From: Clusia tigrina
Taxonomy: Eukaryota > Arthropoda > Insecta > Diptera > Clusiidae
Reading direction: 5' to 3'
Length of the DNA: 64,000 nucleotides
NCBI GenBank assembly: GCA_920105625.2
Contig: OV050031.1
Location: 212,777,194 to 212,841,193 of the forward strand
Shown piece after piece: positions 24,030-34,774 of this stretch. The translations under genes and the position numbers were made by a program. Numbering within the stretch: position 1 is the first letter of the stretch; the number at the start of each line of letters is the position of its first letter. The notes beneath the pieces were generated by a model. The model was given only the letters and a program-made list of their open reading frames with translations. It was not told the DNA's origin and ran no database searches.

Positions 24030-24565
24030 ATCTAGACAAGTTGAGGCACTCTCTGAACTGTCTCTGTCTCCCTGGTAGTCTCCCTGGACTGTCTCTGTCT
24101 CCCTGATAGTCTCCCTGAACTATCTCTGTGTCCCTGATAGTCTCCTTGAACTGTCTCTGACTCCCTGATAGTCTCCCTGAACTGTCTCTGTCTCCCTAAT
24201 AGTGTCCTCGAACTGTCTCTGTCTCCCTGATAGTCTCCCTGAACTGTCTCTATCTCCCTGAACTGTCTCTATCTCCCTGAACTATCTCTATCTCCCTGAA
24301 CTATCTCTGTCTCCCTGATAGTCTCCCTGAACTGTCTCTGACTCCCTGATAGTCTCCCTGAACTGTCTCTGACTCGCTGATAGTCTCCCTGAACTATCTC
24401 TGTCTCCGTAATAGTGTCCTCGAACTGTCTCTGTCACCCTGATAGTCTCCCTGAACTGTCTCTATCTCCCTGAACTATCTCTATCTCCCTGAACTATCTC
24501 TGTCTCCCTGATAGTCTCCCTGAACTGTCTCTGACTCCCTGTAAGTCTCCCTGAACTGTCTCTCC
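24030..24565. repeat. CT-rich 31-bp minisatellite with higher-order repeat
   Basis: The basic unit is AACTGTCTCTGTCTCCCTG plus ATAGTCTCCCTG. Some units are shortened to about 19 bp. A higher-order period of about 212 bp is visible, since AGTGTCCTCGAACTGTCTCT occurs at 24201 and 24413 with matching downstream order. Confidence 0.85.
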
Positions 24566-24569
24566 TTCT

Positions 24570-26105
24570 ACGAGGATTTACTAGAAACAGTTCAATGGAT
24601 CTAGCTTGTTTGTTCCTGAGTTTCACTATCACAACTCTACACGATTATTTTTCATTGGCAACATCAGATTCATTACCGAGGTCCATTCTGGTTACTCCTT
24701 GAAGAAGCAGCTTTAGGCGCTTAGTCACTGGACATTTCTAGTCTATGTTTGTTGTCTTTGGAGCTTTATAACTGATTGTCATGCATTAATTTTGAAGACG
24801 ACAAATACTCTATATATCATTATATCAACACGACGTATCTCATCATAAACTACACCAAACTAGTGGGGCACCAGCATGATGTACTCCAGTTATAATAACT
24901 CTATAACTAATTTATATGCATCTACAGAAACCACAGAGAAGCCAAGAAATCATTCTGAGTCACCTCATTTTCACAATAAATATTTTTACCACTATTTTCT
25001 CTAAAGATATTTGCTCCTCAAAAGTTCTTAAACAAATGCTAAAGTTGAAATATGAAGGATAATATGTGCAGAGATGGTTGCGACAGACCAGTAGATCGTC
25101 TCCTTGATTAAAATACAATTTCGAAAAGTTTTGTTTAGCTTGGGTTAAAAATAGAGTAACTATTTAAAAGTCGAAGATAAGCAGCAAACGAAAAACTATT
25201 TAAAAAGTTGGGAATTTTCATAGTAAACACACACACACACTCCCACTCACCTGACTGCACAAACATGCTCAATCTTATACTCCCACGCACACACTGACAC
25301 ACAAACACTTCACACATTAAGCGAATAAAATTCACGACATGTAGTTTGATGGATGGGTTGAGATGACTTGGGGCAGGAACTTTACCGAAACTCTTCCATT
25401 GGGCCATTCATAGAAAGTTTGGGGAAAATTGCATGAAAACTTCAGGCGAAATTTTATTTGTATAATTTAAGAAAAATTTCATTTCGATTTTAATTTGAAC
25501 CCATTCCAACTGCAGCGAAGGCGAAAATTGCGCTCATAAAAATCAATTAAATGTCAGTGAAATCCTCTTAAAAAGGCGGCAAAAAAGAGCTGCGAAAAGA
25601 ATTGCGAATGAGACATGGAATTGCGTTGCGCGCAAATGACTGCGAAATTCCAATAAAAAGCAATTAAGAGCCGCTCCACGCCAAGCGGTCTCGTCTGGCA
25701 GCCAGAGTGCCGAGCAGTCGGCAACGATGCCACTCATACAATTTAGAATGGCACTGCACGCCACTTGCTTTTTTATGATCCCATTTTGTAATTACTCAAA
25801 GTAATTTGCAATAAATGAGCTCCCGCCAAGGGCAGAGATGAACTGAATGAGTGAATCAATAAGTTGTTCCACGCGAAATGTGGACAATGCTTTCTGAGAG
25901 ATCCTGCCAAGAATAACAGAAGAATAATAAAAAAATAATGAAGTCATTTAAATACAAAATTAACACAAAATAAATAGGATATAAAAAAATATTTATGAAA
26001 TTTAAATAAAATACAATAAAATTTAAATAAATAAATAAAAACTTTAATAGTAAATCAATAATTCGTATAAAGCGAATGGTGAGCAATGCTTCCTGGAAGA
26101 TCCTT
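24570..26105. other. Intergenic DNA; AT-rich with a local duplication
   Basis: No gene recognised. A (CA)n run lies near 25228-25242. An imperfect duplication about 200 bp apart (about 25855-25912 and 26055-26112) shares AATCAATAA, GCGAA, CAATGCTT and AGATCCT; the second copy forms the 3' border of the R1 element. Confidence 0.45.
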
Positions 26106-26945
26106 CAAACAAAATGTCCAGGTTCAGAGGGAAAAATGCCAGTCGCTTCATCAAAGTTGTCGTCACAGATTAGGTGTGCGAGGATTGCAACACACTAAAA
26201 CATCCCCCTCCCTCACTGAGAGCATGTCCCCACCCTGGAACCCTTCCTACTTCCTTCAAGGTGGAGATTCTCACTTCGTCCCTATTGACTCTCAACATTA
26301 TTCCTGCATCCAGGTCCCGCTTTTTCCGCCGGAGCACATTTTCCACATATTTATCTACGTGGTCCCAGTTTTCTTTGCTGCTTAGCATAACCTTCACAAT
26401 GTTTTCGGTAGCTGAAGTTAACCCGATTTCCATTTCAAGCGTGGTGCGCTCTGTTTGCCACCTTGTGCATTCGAAAAAGGTGTGCTCTGCATCATCCACA
26501 TTGCTGTCGCCGTATATGCACTCAGGACCTCAAATTCTTCCCATTCGGTGTAGATACTTGCACTATCCGTGACCAGCCAGTAACTGCGTGAGGTAGAAAT
26601 TGACGGTTCCGGCAGTTCCTCCGATCCAGGTCGCTACGTCGGGTATAAATCTCGCTGTCCATCTGCCGAGCCCATCGTTCTTGCCAGTGCTGCACGGTGT
26701 GTTGCTTTATATCCTGCGCGGTTACTCTGGTATTTTTACCCATCTTGGCTTCTCGTAGGTGTTTGCGTTCCAGGGTCAAGAGATCGATGGGGATTAAGCA
26801 GATAATTACCAGAATTGCCGGCTCCAATACAGTACGGTACGCTGAAGCTACTCGCAGAGCTACGGTTCATTGCACGGAGGATAAAACTTTTATTCGGTCA
26901 TGCGCCTTCAGCTTATCGGCCCACAATTTGCTACCATACAGCAGA

Positions 26946-27161
26946 CTGGAGTGCGTTGTCATCATCAGAAGCTTCCTATTGCTGGAGTGCGTTGTCATCA
27001 TCAGAAGCTTCCTATTGCTGGAGTGCATTCTCATCATCAGAAGCTTCCTATTGTTGGAGTGCATTGTCATCATCAGAAGCTTCCTATTGCTGGAGTGCAT
27101 TCGCATCATCAGAAGCTTCCTATTGCTGGAGTGCATTGTCATCATCAGAAGCTTCCTCTTG
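26946..27161. repeat. 36-bp in-frame tandem repeat, 6 units, inside the R1 reverse transcriptase
   Basis: Unit starts are 26946, 26982, 27018, 27054, 27090 and 27126, exactly 36 bp apart. On minus each unit codes a 12-residue block, about RKLLMMTMHSSN, and the frame stays open through all six. The block is followed by LLYGSKLWADKLK, so it is an expansion of one original thumb-domain segment. Confidence 0.95.
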
Positions 27162-28230
27162 CTGGATGTCGGCCATCTGATGTTTACCATTAGTCTGCTG
27201 AGAGAAGCCGTTACCCGTGCTGCCTTCGCCTTTGCATTTTGCATTTGCGCCCAACAGGTGAGCTTGGAGTCAAGCTGAATTCCCAGGTACTTTATCACCT
27301 TACGGTATCCGCACACACCTTCGCAACCTAACGTAACCTTATTACCTTTTGTGTCCTGATGGTCTCCGAGCAAACTCTCAAGTCGATTTCGATTGGAATG
27401 TGCTTTCTCGTGCGGAATCGCAGTTCCGTCTTTTCCGTGGCCAACTTCAAACCGTGTGAATCGAGCCACCTCTGCGTTCTGATCATGATCTGGTTCAGCT
27501 TTCTTTGGGCGTCTTCCGAGTCGCGTGCGGTGATGACAGGCGCAATGTCGTCTGCGTATCCGACTAGATGAGTGTCATCTAGCATCTCTAAGGGCAAAAT
27601 GCCGTCGTAGTTTATACTCCAAAAGTCCGGTACGAGGATGAACCCTTGCGCTGCCCCTGACGTGATCGTTTTGCTTCGGGCGCAAGTGTTGGTGTCGTAT
27701 ATCAACTTTCCATCTAATCTAGCTCCGGTTTATCTTCTTCAGATAAGCTGGCGTCTGAAAACGATTTTCGAGCACCTCCATAATGTCCACCCACCTAGTG
27801 CTGTTGAAAGCGTTTCTGATGTCTAATGTAACAAGGAAGGAGTACCACTCGCCTGGAGTAGTGATTTCCTTGCACACTTTCTATGACGTCTTCTACGGCG
27901 CCAATTGTGGACTTTCCTGGCCGAAAGCCGTGTTGTCGTATGGGTAATCCCCCAGCGTTTTCAATGGCTGCTGCTATCCGGGGTTTGAGTAGTCGCTCCA
28001 AAAGTTTGCCCGCGTTGTCCAGCATACACACTGGTCGATACGTTGACGGTGATTCGGAGTTTCCTTTTCCCTTACTGATGAGCGCTAGTCGCTGTCTTTT
28101 CCACACGTCTGAGAATATTCCTTCGGTCAGGCAGGCATTGTACATATCGAGAAGTACTTGGTCATGGCCATTTAATACTATTTTTAGGACTTCTGCTGTA
28201 GTACCGTCGATACCCGGTGCTTTGTTTCTC

Positions 28231-28460
28231 TTCCGTAAAAGGATTTGGGACTTCCTTGACCAGCACTAACGATTCTTCTCTTAAGGCATGTATAGAAAAT
28301 AGAGCGTTTACTATGTTTTCCATAGCGTGGCCTTCCAAGTTCATCTTCCGTGAAAGGATTTGGGACTTCCTCGACCAGCACTTCCGTTTCTTCTCTTACG
28401 ACATGTATAGGGAATAGAGCATTTACTATGTTTTCCATAGCATGGTCTTCCCGTTGGGGT
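28231..28460. repeat. 115-bp tandem duplication inside the R1 linker region
   Basis: TTCCGTAAAAGGATTTGGGA at 28231 and TTCCGTGAAAGGATTTGGGA at 28346 begin two copies that stay similar through CTATGTTTTCCATAGC. 115 is not a multiple of three, so the duplication breaks the frame between endonuclease and RT. Confidence 0.9.
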
Positions 28461-28873
28461 ACCGATGCTCTTGCTCGAAGCTTTTTCATCGCGACTTTAT
28501 ATCCCAGTCCCCATGGGCTGTTGTTTATGTCGTTTCGGAGTTCCTCCGCCCATTTCTTCTTCTTGCTAGTGCGATTAGCAGTTTTGCGGGTTTTCCTAGC
28601 AACTTGGAGAACTTCTCTTTCGGTAATCGCAGATCCTACACGTCTGGCCCTAGTGTAGTTTCTTCTCCACCTCAGACGGGTCGAGTTGAACTGTTTCCTC
28701 TGACCCCCAGTAAGCGGCCTTCTTGCGTTTGTTTGGTCTTATTTTCGGCATCGCTTTGGTACAGGCTCTCTCTATACAGTGCATGGTCGGCTTCGCCTTA
28801 CTATTAGCATCGCTGGCGTAGCTGTCTAATGGAATGATTGCTTCGAGCTCAGCAAGTAGCACTTCCGTGTTTA

Positions 28874-28939
28874 GGTAGGTAGGTAGGTAAACGGCCTCCC
28901 GAAGTGCGCACTTAGGCCAACATTGAACTTTTGACATTG
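28874..28939 (-). mobile_element. 66-bp family-A 3' tail (A6) nested in the R1 element
   Basis: GGTAGGTAGGTAGGTA followed by the family block GTGCGCACTTAGGCCA, as in A3. It is flanked by the direct repeat ACTTCCGTGTTTA (28861-28873) and ACTTCCGGGTTTA (28940-28952), a 13-bp target-site duplication with one mismatch. Read on minus, the R1 frame resumes on the other side as NTEVLLAELEAIIP. It is an extremely 5'-truncated insertion and must be younger than the R1 copy. Confidence 0.9.
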
Positions 28940-29365
28940 ACTTCCGGGTTTAACTTTGATACACTCCACTTGCGAGTTCATCCTGCACTTATTTTGTGAG
29001 CATGGTGGCTTGGCACTTTTTTAATGGAAAACGTAATGTATTGATGATCGCTTCCATTATAGTCTTCTAAGACTTTCCATGTACTTACTCTGTGAGCGAT
29101 GCTCTCAGAAGCTAGTGAAATAACTGGAATTGTACCCTCGCATCCTAGTCTTCTAAAAGTGGCAGTGGTCCCTGTGTTTACGACGACCAGTCCCAGTCTC
29201 GCGGCCATGTCCAGTACTTGTCGGCCGGTTGAATGAGTTGTTTGCATGCCCCATTCGACTGCTTTGGAGTTAAAATCGCCAGCGATGATGAATGCTCCTC
29301 CAAACTCCTGTGCTTTATCTTCGACGTCATCGATCTTATTCTGAAACACTTCTGTGCAGTCACTT

Positions 29366-29460
29366 GGAGTCGCGTAGCAGCTTATGGAGTCGCGTAGCAG
29401 CTTATGGAGTCGAATAGCAGCTTATGGAGTCGAGTAGCAGCTTATGGAGTCGAGTAGCAG
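29366..29460. repeat. 20-bp tandem repeat, about 5 units, inside the R1 endonuclease
   Basis: Unit GGAGTCGCGTAGCAGCTTAT with CGCG, CGAA or CGAG variants. It interrupts the endonuclease frame after the GRYLLLDSISCYS segment on minus. The 80-bp gain is not a multiple of three. Confidence 0.92.
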
Positions 29461-29929
29461 GTATCGACCATGAGCCCAAACGAAACCATCGCCTTTTCCG
29501 TCTCCAGTTACGCTAAAATTGCTACCTGACGGTAACCAGATGGCCGTCGTTCCGCTCGTATCAGAAAGCCGTGTTCCATTTACTTTTTCCCTGTGTTGCT
29601 CACTGATTACTACAATGTCTCCTCGCTGCTCTGTAATAATTTGTTCCAGTAATGCGTCAGCCACTCTGCTTCCGTGCATGTTTTCTTGTAGCACTTTCTT
29701 CATTTGGATGTAAATTTTTTGCTCATCGCGCATCTCCTTGAGCTGGGGATGTGGTCTACCGGACTGCATTGAGCATCGATTCAGACGCAAAACACTTTGG
29801 GGTGTTGCTGCACTCTTCTAATTTGTGTCCCGTTTCGCCACATCGTATCCACATACCTTGACCTTTCCTGTCAGGACCTTTGCAGTGCTATGTTAGTTGA
29901 CCAGCAGCAAAGCACCTTGCAATAAAATG

Positions 29930-31190
29930 CATTAAAATAACACAAAATTAAAATAAATAAATAAAAACTTAATTCAAATTAAATAAAAAAGAGCTTTATT
30001 AAAAAAAAACCATTTAAATAAATAAAATAAAACTGCATTTGGCATTCGCTGCAAATGATAAAGTGATTTGCGCAATTACGCCACAAATGACAAGCATTGT
30101 TTGCAAGCGCCAAAAACTATGCAACGCTCTTTATCAATTATGCAGCGTAATTGCAATCAATTAGAGTTCGGCTGAGAGCACTGCAAATCAAACCCAAAAC
30201 AATTCATAATTCATACATTGCTGGTTTCATTATCAAATGCCGTGCATATTTCAAGCGCAGCTCATTAATAACATTTAAAAAGCAATTACAAGTTATCAGC
30301 GGCAACAACAACAACCGCAATCGCAATCCAAACAACAACTACTACAACAATAGCAACAACATCCGCAGCAAGAACAATGCATGGTACGAAAAAGTGCATA
30401 ATAAAGCAAGTCAATTGTGTCGAAGGCGTAGGTAATTAGCGCAAATGAGCGCCATTATTTGCATTTTAATTAAATTCGTCTCTGCAGTCTTTTTTCATTC
30501 ATTTGATTGGGCTTTTGTTCGGCGCTGCCGCCGCCGCTTCAATCGTAGAGACTCGTTTTTCAATGCAATTAATGCAATTACGAGGACCAGCGTGAATGCA
30601 AATGGCACTCGACGACTTGTGTGCACTTTCGCCCACCACTTCATAAGCGACAACTGTGCACGCCACTTGTAATTCTATCCGGCGATGCAATAATCTAAGT
30701 TAGCGCAGTTTTCATTATACCCAATGCCCTTTCAACGTGCGCTTAGGGCGACAGTTTGATGACAGGACTTTGCTCCTTTGTTGCATAATGAAATCTTAAT
30801 TAAAGCAATGCTTTGTTGCATCAGCCGCGGGCATTTGAACCCCTTTCGGAGCGATGAAAAGGTACAGACATGTGGTTAAGATGGAAACACATCAACTGGT
30901 TATAAACTAAGATGGACCCTGAATGAATCCAGAGTAAGATATGTCAACTCAAATGTCAGTAGTATTTGCAAAGTGGAAAGAGAGGCCCACCACTAAGTGA
31001 CTGTAAGGAAGTATTGTGAAGACACGGTTGGTGCCAAGGGCACACAATTTTCAATCCCTCATTGACGGAGCTCGTTGATTGGGACCATAAGAGGCGCCGC
31101 ACACCAATATGTCACGAAAGTGACGAGCGACATGTTGCTTATGCTACAGATAACATTCGTCCTCATACACCGATTCAAGTGTGTCACATG
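29930..31190. other. Unique-looking non-coding DNA, possible regulatory sequence
   Basis: Between about 30040 and 30790 the sequence is less simple than its surroundings and rich in homeodomain-like TAATTA, CAATTA, TTTATCA and ATGCAA words. CAACAA repeats are at 30301-30360. No coding frame is convincing. Regulatory function is only a guess from motif density. Confidence 0.3.
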
Positions 31191-31194
31191 CGTT

Positions 31195-32270
31195 CAGGAG
31201 TAGGACTTTAGGAGGAGAGTTTTGGAGTAGGAGTTCAGGTGGAGGTGTTTCGGAGTGAGAGTTTGGGAGTAGGACTTTAGGAGTAGGAGTTTAGGAGTAA
31301 GAGTATAGGAGCAGGAGTTTGGGAGTGGGAGTATATTAGTGGGAGTTTCGGAGTAGTAGTTTAGGAGTAGGAGTTTAAAAGTAGTCTTTTAGGAACAGGA
31401 GTTTAGGAGTAGGCGTTTGGGAGTAGGTGTAGGGGTGGGAGTTTGTGAATAGGAGTTTAGAAGTAAGCGTATTGTAATAAGAGTTTAGGAGTAGGAGTTC
31501 AGGAGTCGGGATTTCGGAGTAGGACTTTAGTAGTGGGAGTTTTCCAGTAGGAGTTCAGAAATAGAATTTTACGAGTAGGAGTTTAGGAGTAGGAGCTTAA
31601 AAGTAGTATTTTAGGGTCATAACTTGTAAACCGCCCATTGACTTGCTGGCGAAGGAGATGCAACGCCTTTATAAACAGAGAGCGAGGCCCACAAACGTCG
31701 TCAAGGCTGTGGAAAGAGCGAATACCATTGTGGAATGGCAACGTAGATGGGAGCAAACGGACAAAGGTAGATGGACCTTCTGATCCCATGTATAGCAACA
31801 TTGGTAACAAGAAAGCATGGAGAACCATTATGTCACCCAGCTACGAAGTGGGAATAGGAGTAAGCGTATAGTAGTAGGAGTTTAGGAGTAGGAGTTCAGG
31901 AGTAAGAGTTTCGGAGTAGGACTTTAGGAGTGGGAGTTTTCCACTATTCAGTTCAGAAGTAGAATTTTAGGAGTAGGAGTTTTAGGAGTGGGAGTATAAG
32001 AGTTGTAGTTTTACGAGTAGGAGTTTGGGAATGGGAGTATAGGAATAGGAGTTTAAGAGTACGCGCTTAGGGGTAGGAGTTTAAGATTTGGAGTTTTATG
32101 AGTGGGAGCATAGCGTATGAGTGGGAGTACAGGAGTAAGAATATAGCAGTAGGAATTTTGGAGTAAGAGTATAAACATAGAATTTTAGGATTAGGATTTT
32201 AGAAGTAGGCGTATAGCAGTAGAACTAGTAGTGGGAGTGGCAGTTTAGGAGTATATATTGAAAAGAGAGT
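31195..32270. repeat. GGAGTAGGAGTTTA-type minisatellite (about 14 bp), in two blocks
   Basis: Variants of AGGAGTAGGAGTTT run from about 31195 to 31615 and again from about 31848 to 32270. The two blocks are separated by a fragment of R1-like coding sequence. Units vary by GTA/GTG/GCA substitutions and small indels. Confidence 0.85.
31617..31847 (+). mobile_element. R1-clade RT C-terminal fragment inside the minisatellite
   Basis: On plus, AKEMQRLYKQRARPTNVVKA then ANTIVEWQRRWEQTDKGRWT (about 31710-31779) matches the EWQxRWDxSxKGRWT segment seen in the 10-kb R1 copy. ENHYVTQLRSG (about 31821-31850) matches its YYLTQLISGHG. Frames shift between the two, and the piece is about 230 bp. It shares no obvious target duplication because both flanks are the same minisatellite. 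Confidence 0.7.
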
Positions 32271-32360
32271 CTTGCTCACTCTACACAAATTCCACTTTTT
32301 AGTTTCACCACGTAGAATGGAAGGTGATATTTTATCATCACAAAAGCGCCAACATACTAG

Positions 32361-32910
32361 TTAGGTAGGTGGATATAACTGGCCGTCCTATTGAAAAGCC
32401 CACTTAGACCAATATAGCCCATTGTGTCACCACACAATATCCTTTCCTCTAGGCCCCGAACCAACCGTAACTAATGATAAGCCTGTTAGGCCTTCCGTGT
32501 CAACTGCTCCTATGTCGATTCGGTTGTCGTCTGGTAGAACCCTTGTCTGGTATAACCCTTGTCTGATAGAACCCTTGTCTGGTAAAACCCTGGTCTGGTA
32601 TAACCCTGGTCTGGTAGAACCCTTGTCTGGTATAACCCTGGTCTGGTATAACCCTTGTCTGATAGAACCCTTGTCTGGTAAAACCCTGGTTTGGTATAAC
32701 CCTGGTCTGGTAGAACCCTTGTCTGGTATAACCCTGGTCTGGTATAACCCTTGTCTGGTAGAACCCTTGTCTGGCAGCACCCTAAGTGTATTCCACGATT
32801 CCTCCATAGTGTAGGACACCCGCCTAATATTTGGAGTATGGTTTATTCCTCTTCGTCGATGCAGCTACTGCAGAAGTCGTTGGTAGGGTGACCTAAACCT
32901 AGTCCTCGTG
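32361..32910 (-). mobile_element. Family-A tail (A5) containing a 16-bp minisatellite
   Basis: The low edge is TTAGGTAGGTGG (3' tail on minus), then the family block AAGCCCACTTAGACCA. On the far side of the minisatellite, minus reads the remains of a knuckle: CIDEEE, then GGCPTLWRNRGIHLGCCQTR, leading directly into the repeat. So the minisatellite grew within the C-terminal coding region or 3' UTR of this copy. The flank 32910-34500 holds no recognised gene. Confidence 0.65.
32535..32774. repeat. 16-bp minisatellite, 15 units, 96-bp higher-order period
   Basis: Unit TAGAACCCTTGTCTGG with TATAACC, TAAAACC and CTGGT variants. The GATAGAACCC variant recurs at 32565 and 32661, 96 bp (six units) apart. 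Both strands are open for 130 codons across the array because no unit contains a stop in those phases; these frames are not called as genes. Confidence 0.93.
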
Positions 32911-34524
32911 ACCAGCTCAAATGCAGTGACCAGTAATTTCCCAAACAATCACACTGAGCACACTTCTCTGTCATTGAGCAGACTTTTAGTGCGCTCCCAA
33001 TTGAGCTTTGACCAATTGAGCTGTTGCGCTGTCTTGTCCGTCTCCGAGTTTCCCCAGGTGCCGTTGGCGGCGTTGGTCACCACCTCCCCTGATATCAACT
33101 TGTTTGTACTCAGTAAAGTACCTAAGTCGGCAAATTCTGGGCAGGGTTCCTTGCCTTCTGCTCCCAGTTCTTCTACTTTGCAGTTCTCCTGAGATATTCC
33201 TGTGGTCAGATATTGAATATAAGGTGAATGTTATTACTTACTTGTGAATGTTATGTCGCCCGGAAATCTCGCCAAGATTTAAGCGATAGCTAATCACTGA
33301 TTCTGATCTCGCCAAGTCTTAAACAAGAGCTAATCTACTGATTCTGATATCAATCTCAGAAACCCACAGATCCCTGATAGCCCCTTGGCTGGCAGAGACT
33401 ATGCTGATATAACTCGTTGTGATGTGAGCTTCTTTTATTCAATTCAGGGCCGCTTTTGCGGCTGAAGCCTATGCATAAAATTGCTGCAGTGGTCTGAGAG
33501 TTTGAAGGAGTATTTTATTCCTGACAGCTTTATACCCAATGGTTGCGGTTTAAGCAATGGTAGAGTTATAGTTGAAAAACATCTGCCAGATGTTGGACTC
33601 ATTCATATTTCATTTCCGGTTTAATAAAAAGTTTCATTACAAATAACTGAGAACGTAAATGAAGAGGTGAGCGAATCACAGCAGCAGAGGGTATATAGTT
33701 TTTCACACCATCTATACAAGTTCTATTAAATTAGTATATACAAGCTATACTCTTATAACAACACCGTACCAGCATTTTCTAAACTTTGAGATTACTCTGA
33801 AGGATTCTTAAAGTTCTAAAAATGTATTTGTTTTTTACAGTGTACAAGTAATGCTTTTAAGAAACTCACACAACTGTCTCTGAACAAACTCCAAGGAAGC
33901 TTTTTGATCACTGCTTTCTGTTTCTCCTTGTTCAGAAGATTTACACTAACAAAGGTTTATTACCAAGAGTGTGATTACAATTGGCGATTAGGCTGTTTCT
34001 TGTATTTCTACCTCAGTACTTCATTTCCACGGCACTTTTTGGTCTGTAACATTCAACTGCTGTTGTAACAGTTCAATTGGGTACGAATTACATCGAAGCC
34101 AAATCTAATTCTACAGTTCAATTTGATGCAAATTACATCGAAGGTTTTGTGGAGCAAGTGCCAAATCTAATTCTATTTAAGAGATTCGCTTGATAAAGCT
34201 CAGTAATACGCGTGTTTGATTACGCTGCTTCCTTAAACCAGTCTCTCAGGCAGAAGATTTCTACCTAACAGCTTCTAAGTTACGCGATGATTCTGCCAAC
34301 TGAGTGTAAGCTATGATTCCTCTTCGTAATTAATTCATCGGCTGTGATTAACGCTTCTTCATCTAAGGAAATTTTAAATCTTGGATCCGTGCTGATTTTC
34401 TTCACTATCGCTTTAATATTCTTTACCATTACTTTCCATAGTCTCCCTAACTACGAGGACTTATTCAGCAAACACACATTAATCTATACTACAATACTTC
34501 ATGGTTTCTCTTAACTATTCATTT

Positions 34525-34682
34525 ATATACTCCCAATCCATCAAATACTCTCAATCCATCAAATACTCCCAATCCCTTAAATACTCCCAATCCATTAAAT
34601 GCTCCCAATCCCTTAAATACTCCAAATCCCTTAAATGCTCCCAATCCCTTAAATACTCCCAATCCCTTAATTTCGCTTATCC
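34525..34682. repeat. 18-bp minisatellite, about 9 units
   Basis: Unit TACTCCCAATCCCTTAAA with CATC/CATT and GC variants. It codes a six-residue period (KYSQSL) on plus and is not a real protein. Confidence 0.92.
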
Positions 34683-34704
34683 TTAAAGTCACAACGAACC
34701 CAAC

Positions 34705-34770
34705 TGGTGGTCTAAGTGGCATCACTGGTTTATTGGTGATGCGGCTGCCCCACCTACCTAAGGTTTCTTT
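34705..34770 (+). mobile_element. Family-A 3' tail remnant in plus orientation
   Basis: GTGGTCTAAGTGGCATCAC and later GCCCCACCTACCTAAGG match the reverse complement of the A5 3' end (TGGTCTAAGTGGGC ... CCACCTACCTAA). This is the only plus-strand member of family A I can see. Confidence 0.55.
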
Positions 34771-34774
34771 GAAT

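Larger units (their letters stand above)
26110..29925 (-). mobile_element. R1-clade non-LTR retrotransposon, near full ORF2 but decayed
   Basis: Read on minus: the end of ORF1 with zinc knuckles (about 29780-29910; CKGPDRKGQGMWIRCGETGH then KLEEC, with a stop in the first knuckle and a W at a usual Cys of the second); an APE-type endonuclease with QRGDIVVISEQHRE (about 29615-29657), AGDFNSKAVEWG (about 29250-29290) and GSDHQYITF; a linker (28860-28460); RT with STYRPVCMLDNAGKLLERLL and QHGFRPGKST (frame 28145-27795), AAQGFILVPDFW and the catalytic YADD (27547-27558); a thumb with LLYGSKLWADKLK; the C-terminal HWQERWARQ segment; and a finger region CIYGDSNVDDAEHTFFEC in which one zinc cysteine is replaced by glycine. 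Frameshifts, three internal tandem expansions and one nested insertion make it non-functional. The 5' end of ORF1 is missing. Confidence 0.88.

Noticed and set aside
32422..32819. 130-codon open frames on both strands
   Set aside because: Fully explained by a 16-bp repeat that lacks stops in these phases; no unique flanking protein sequence.
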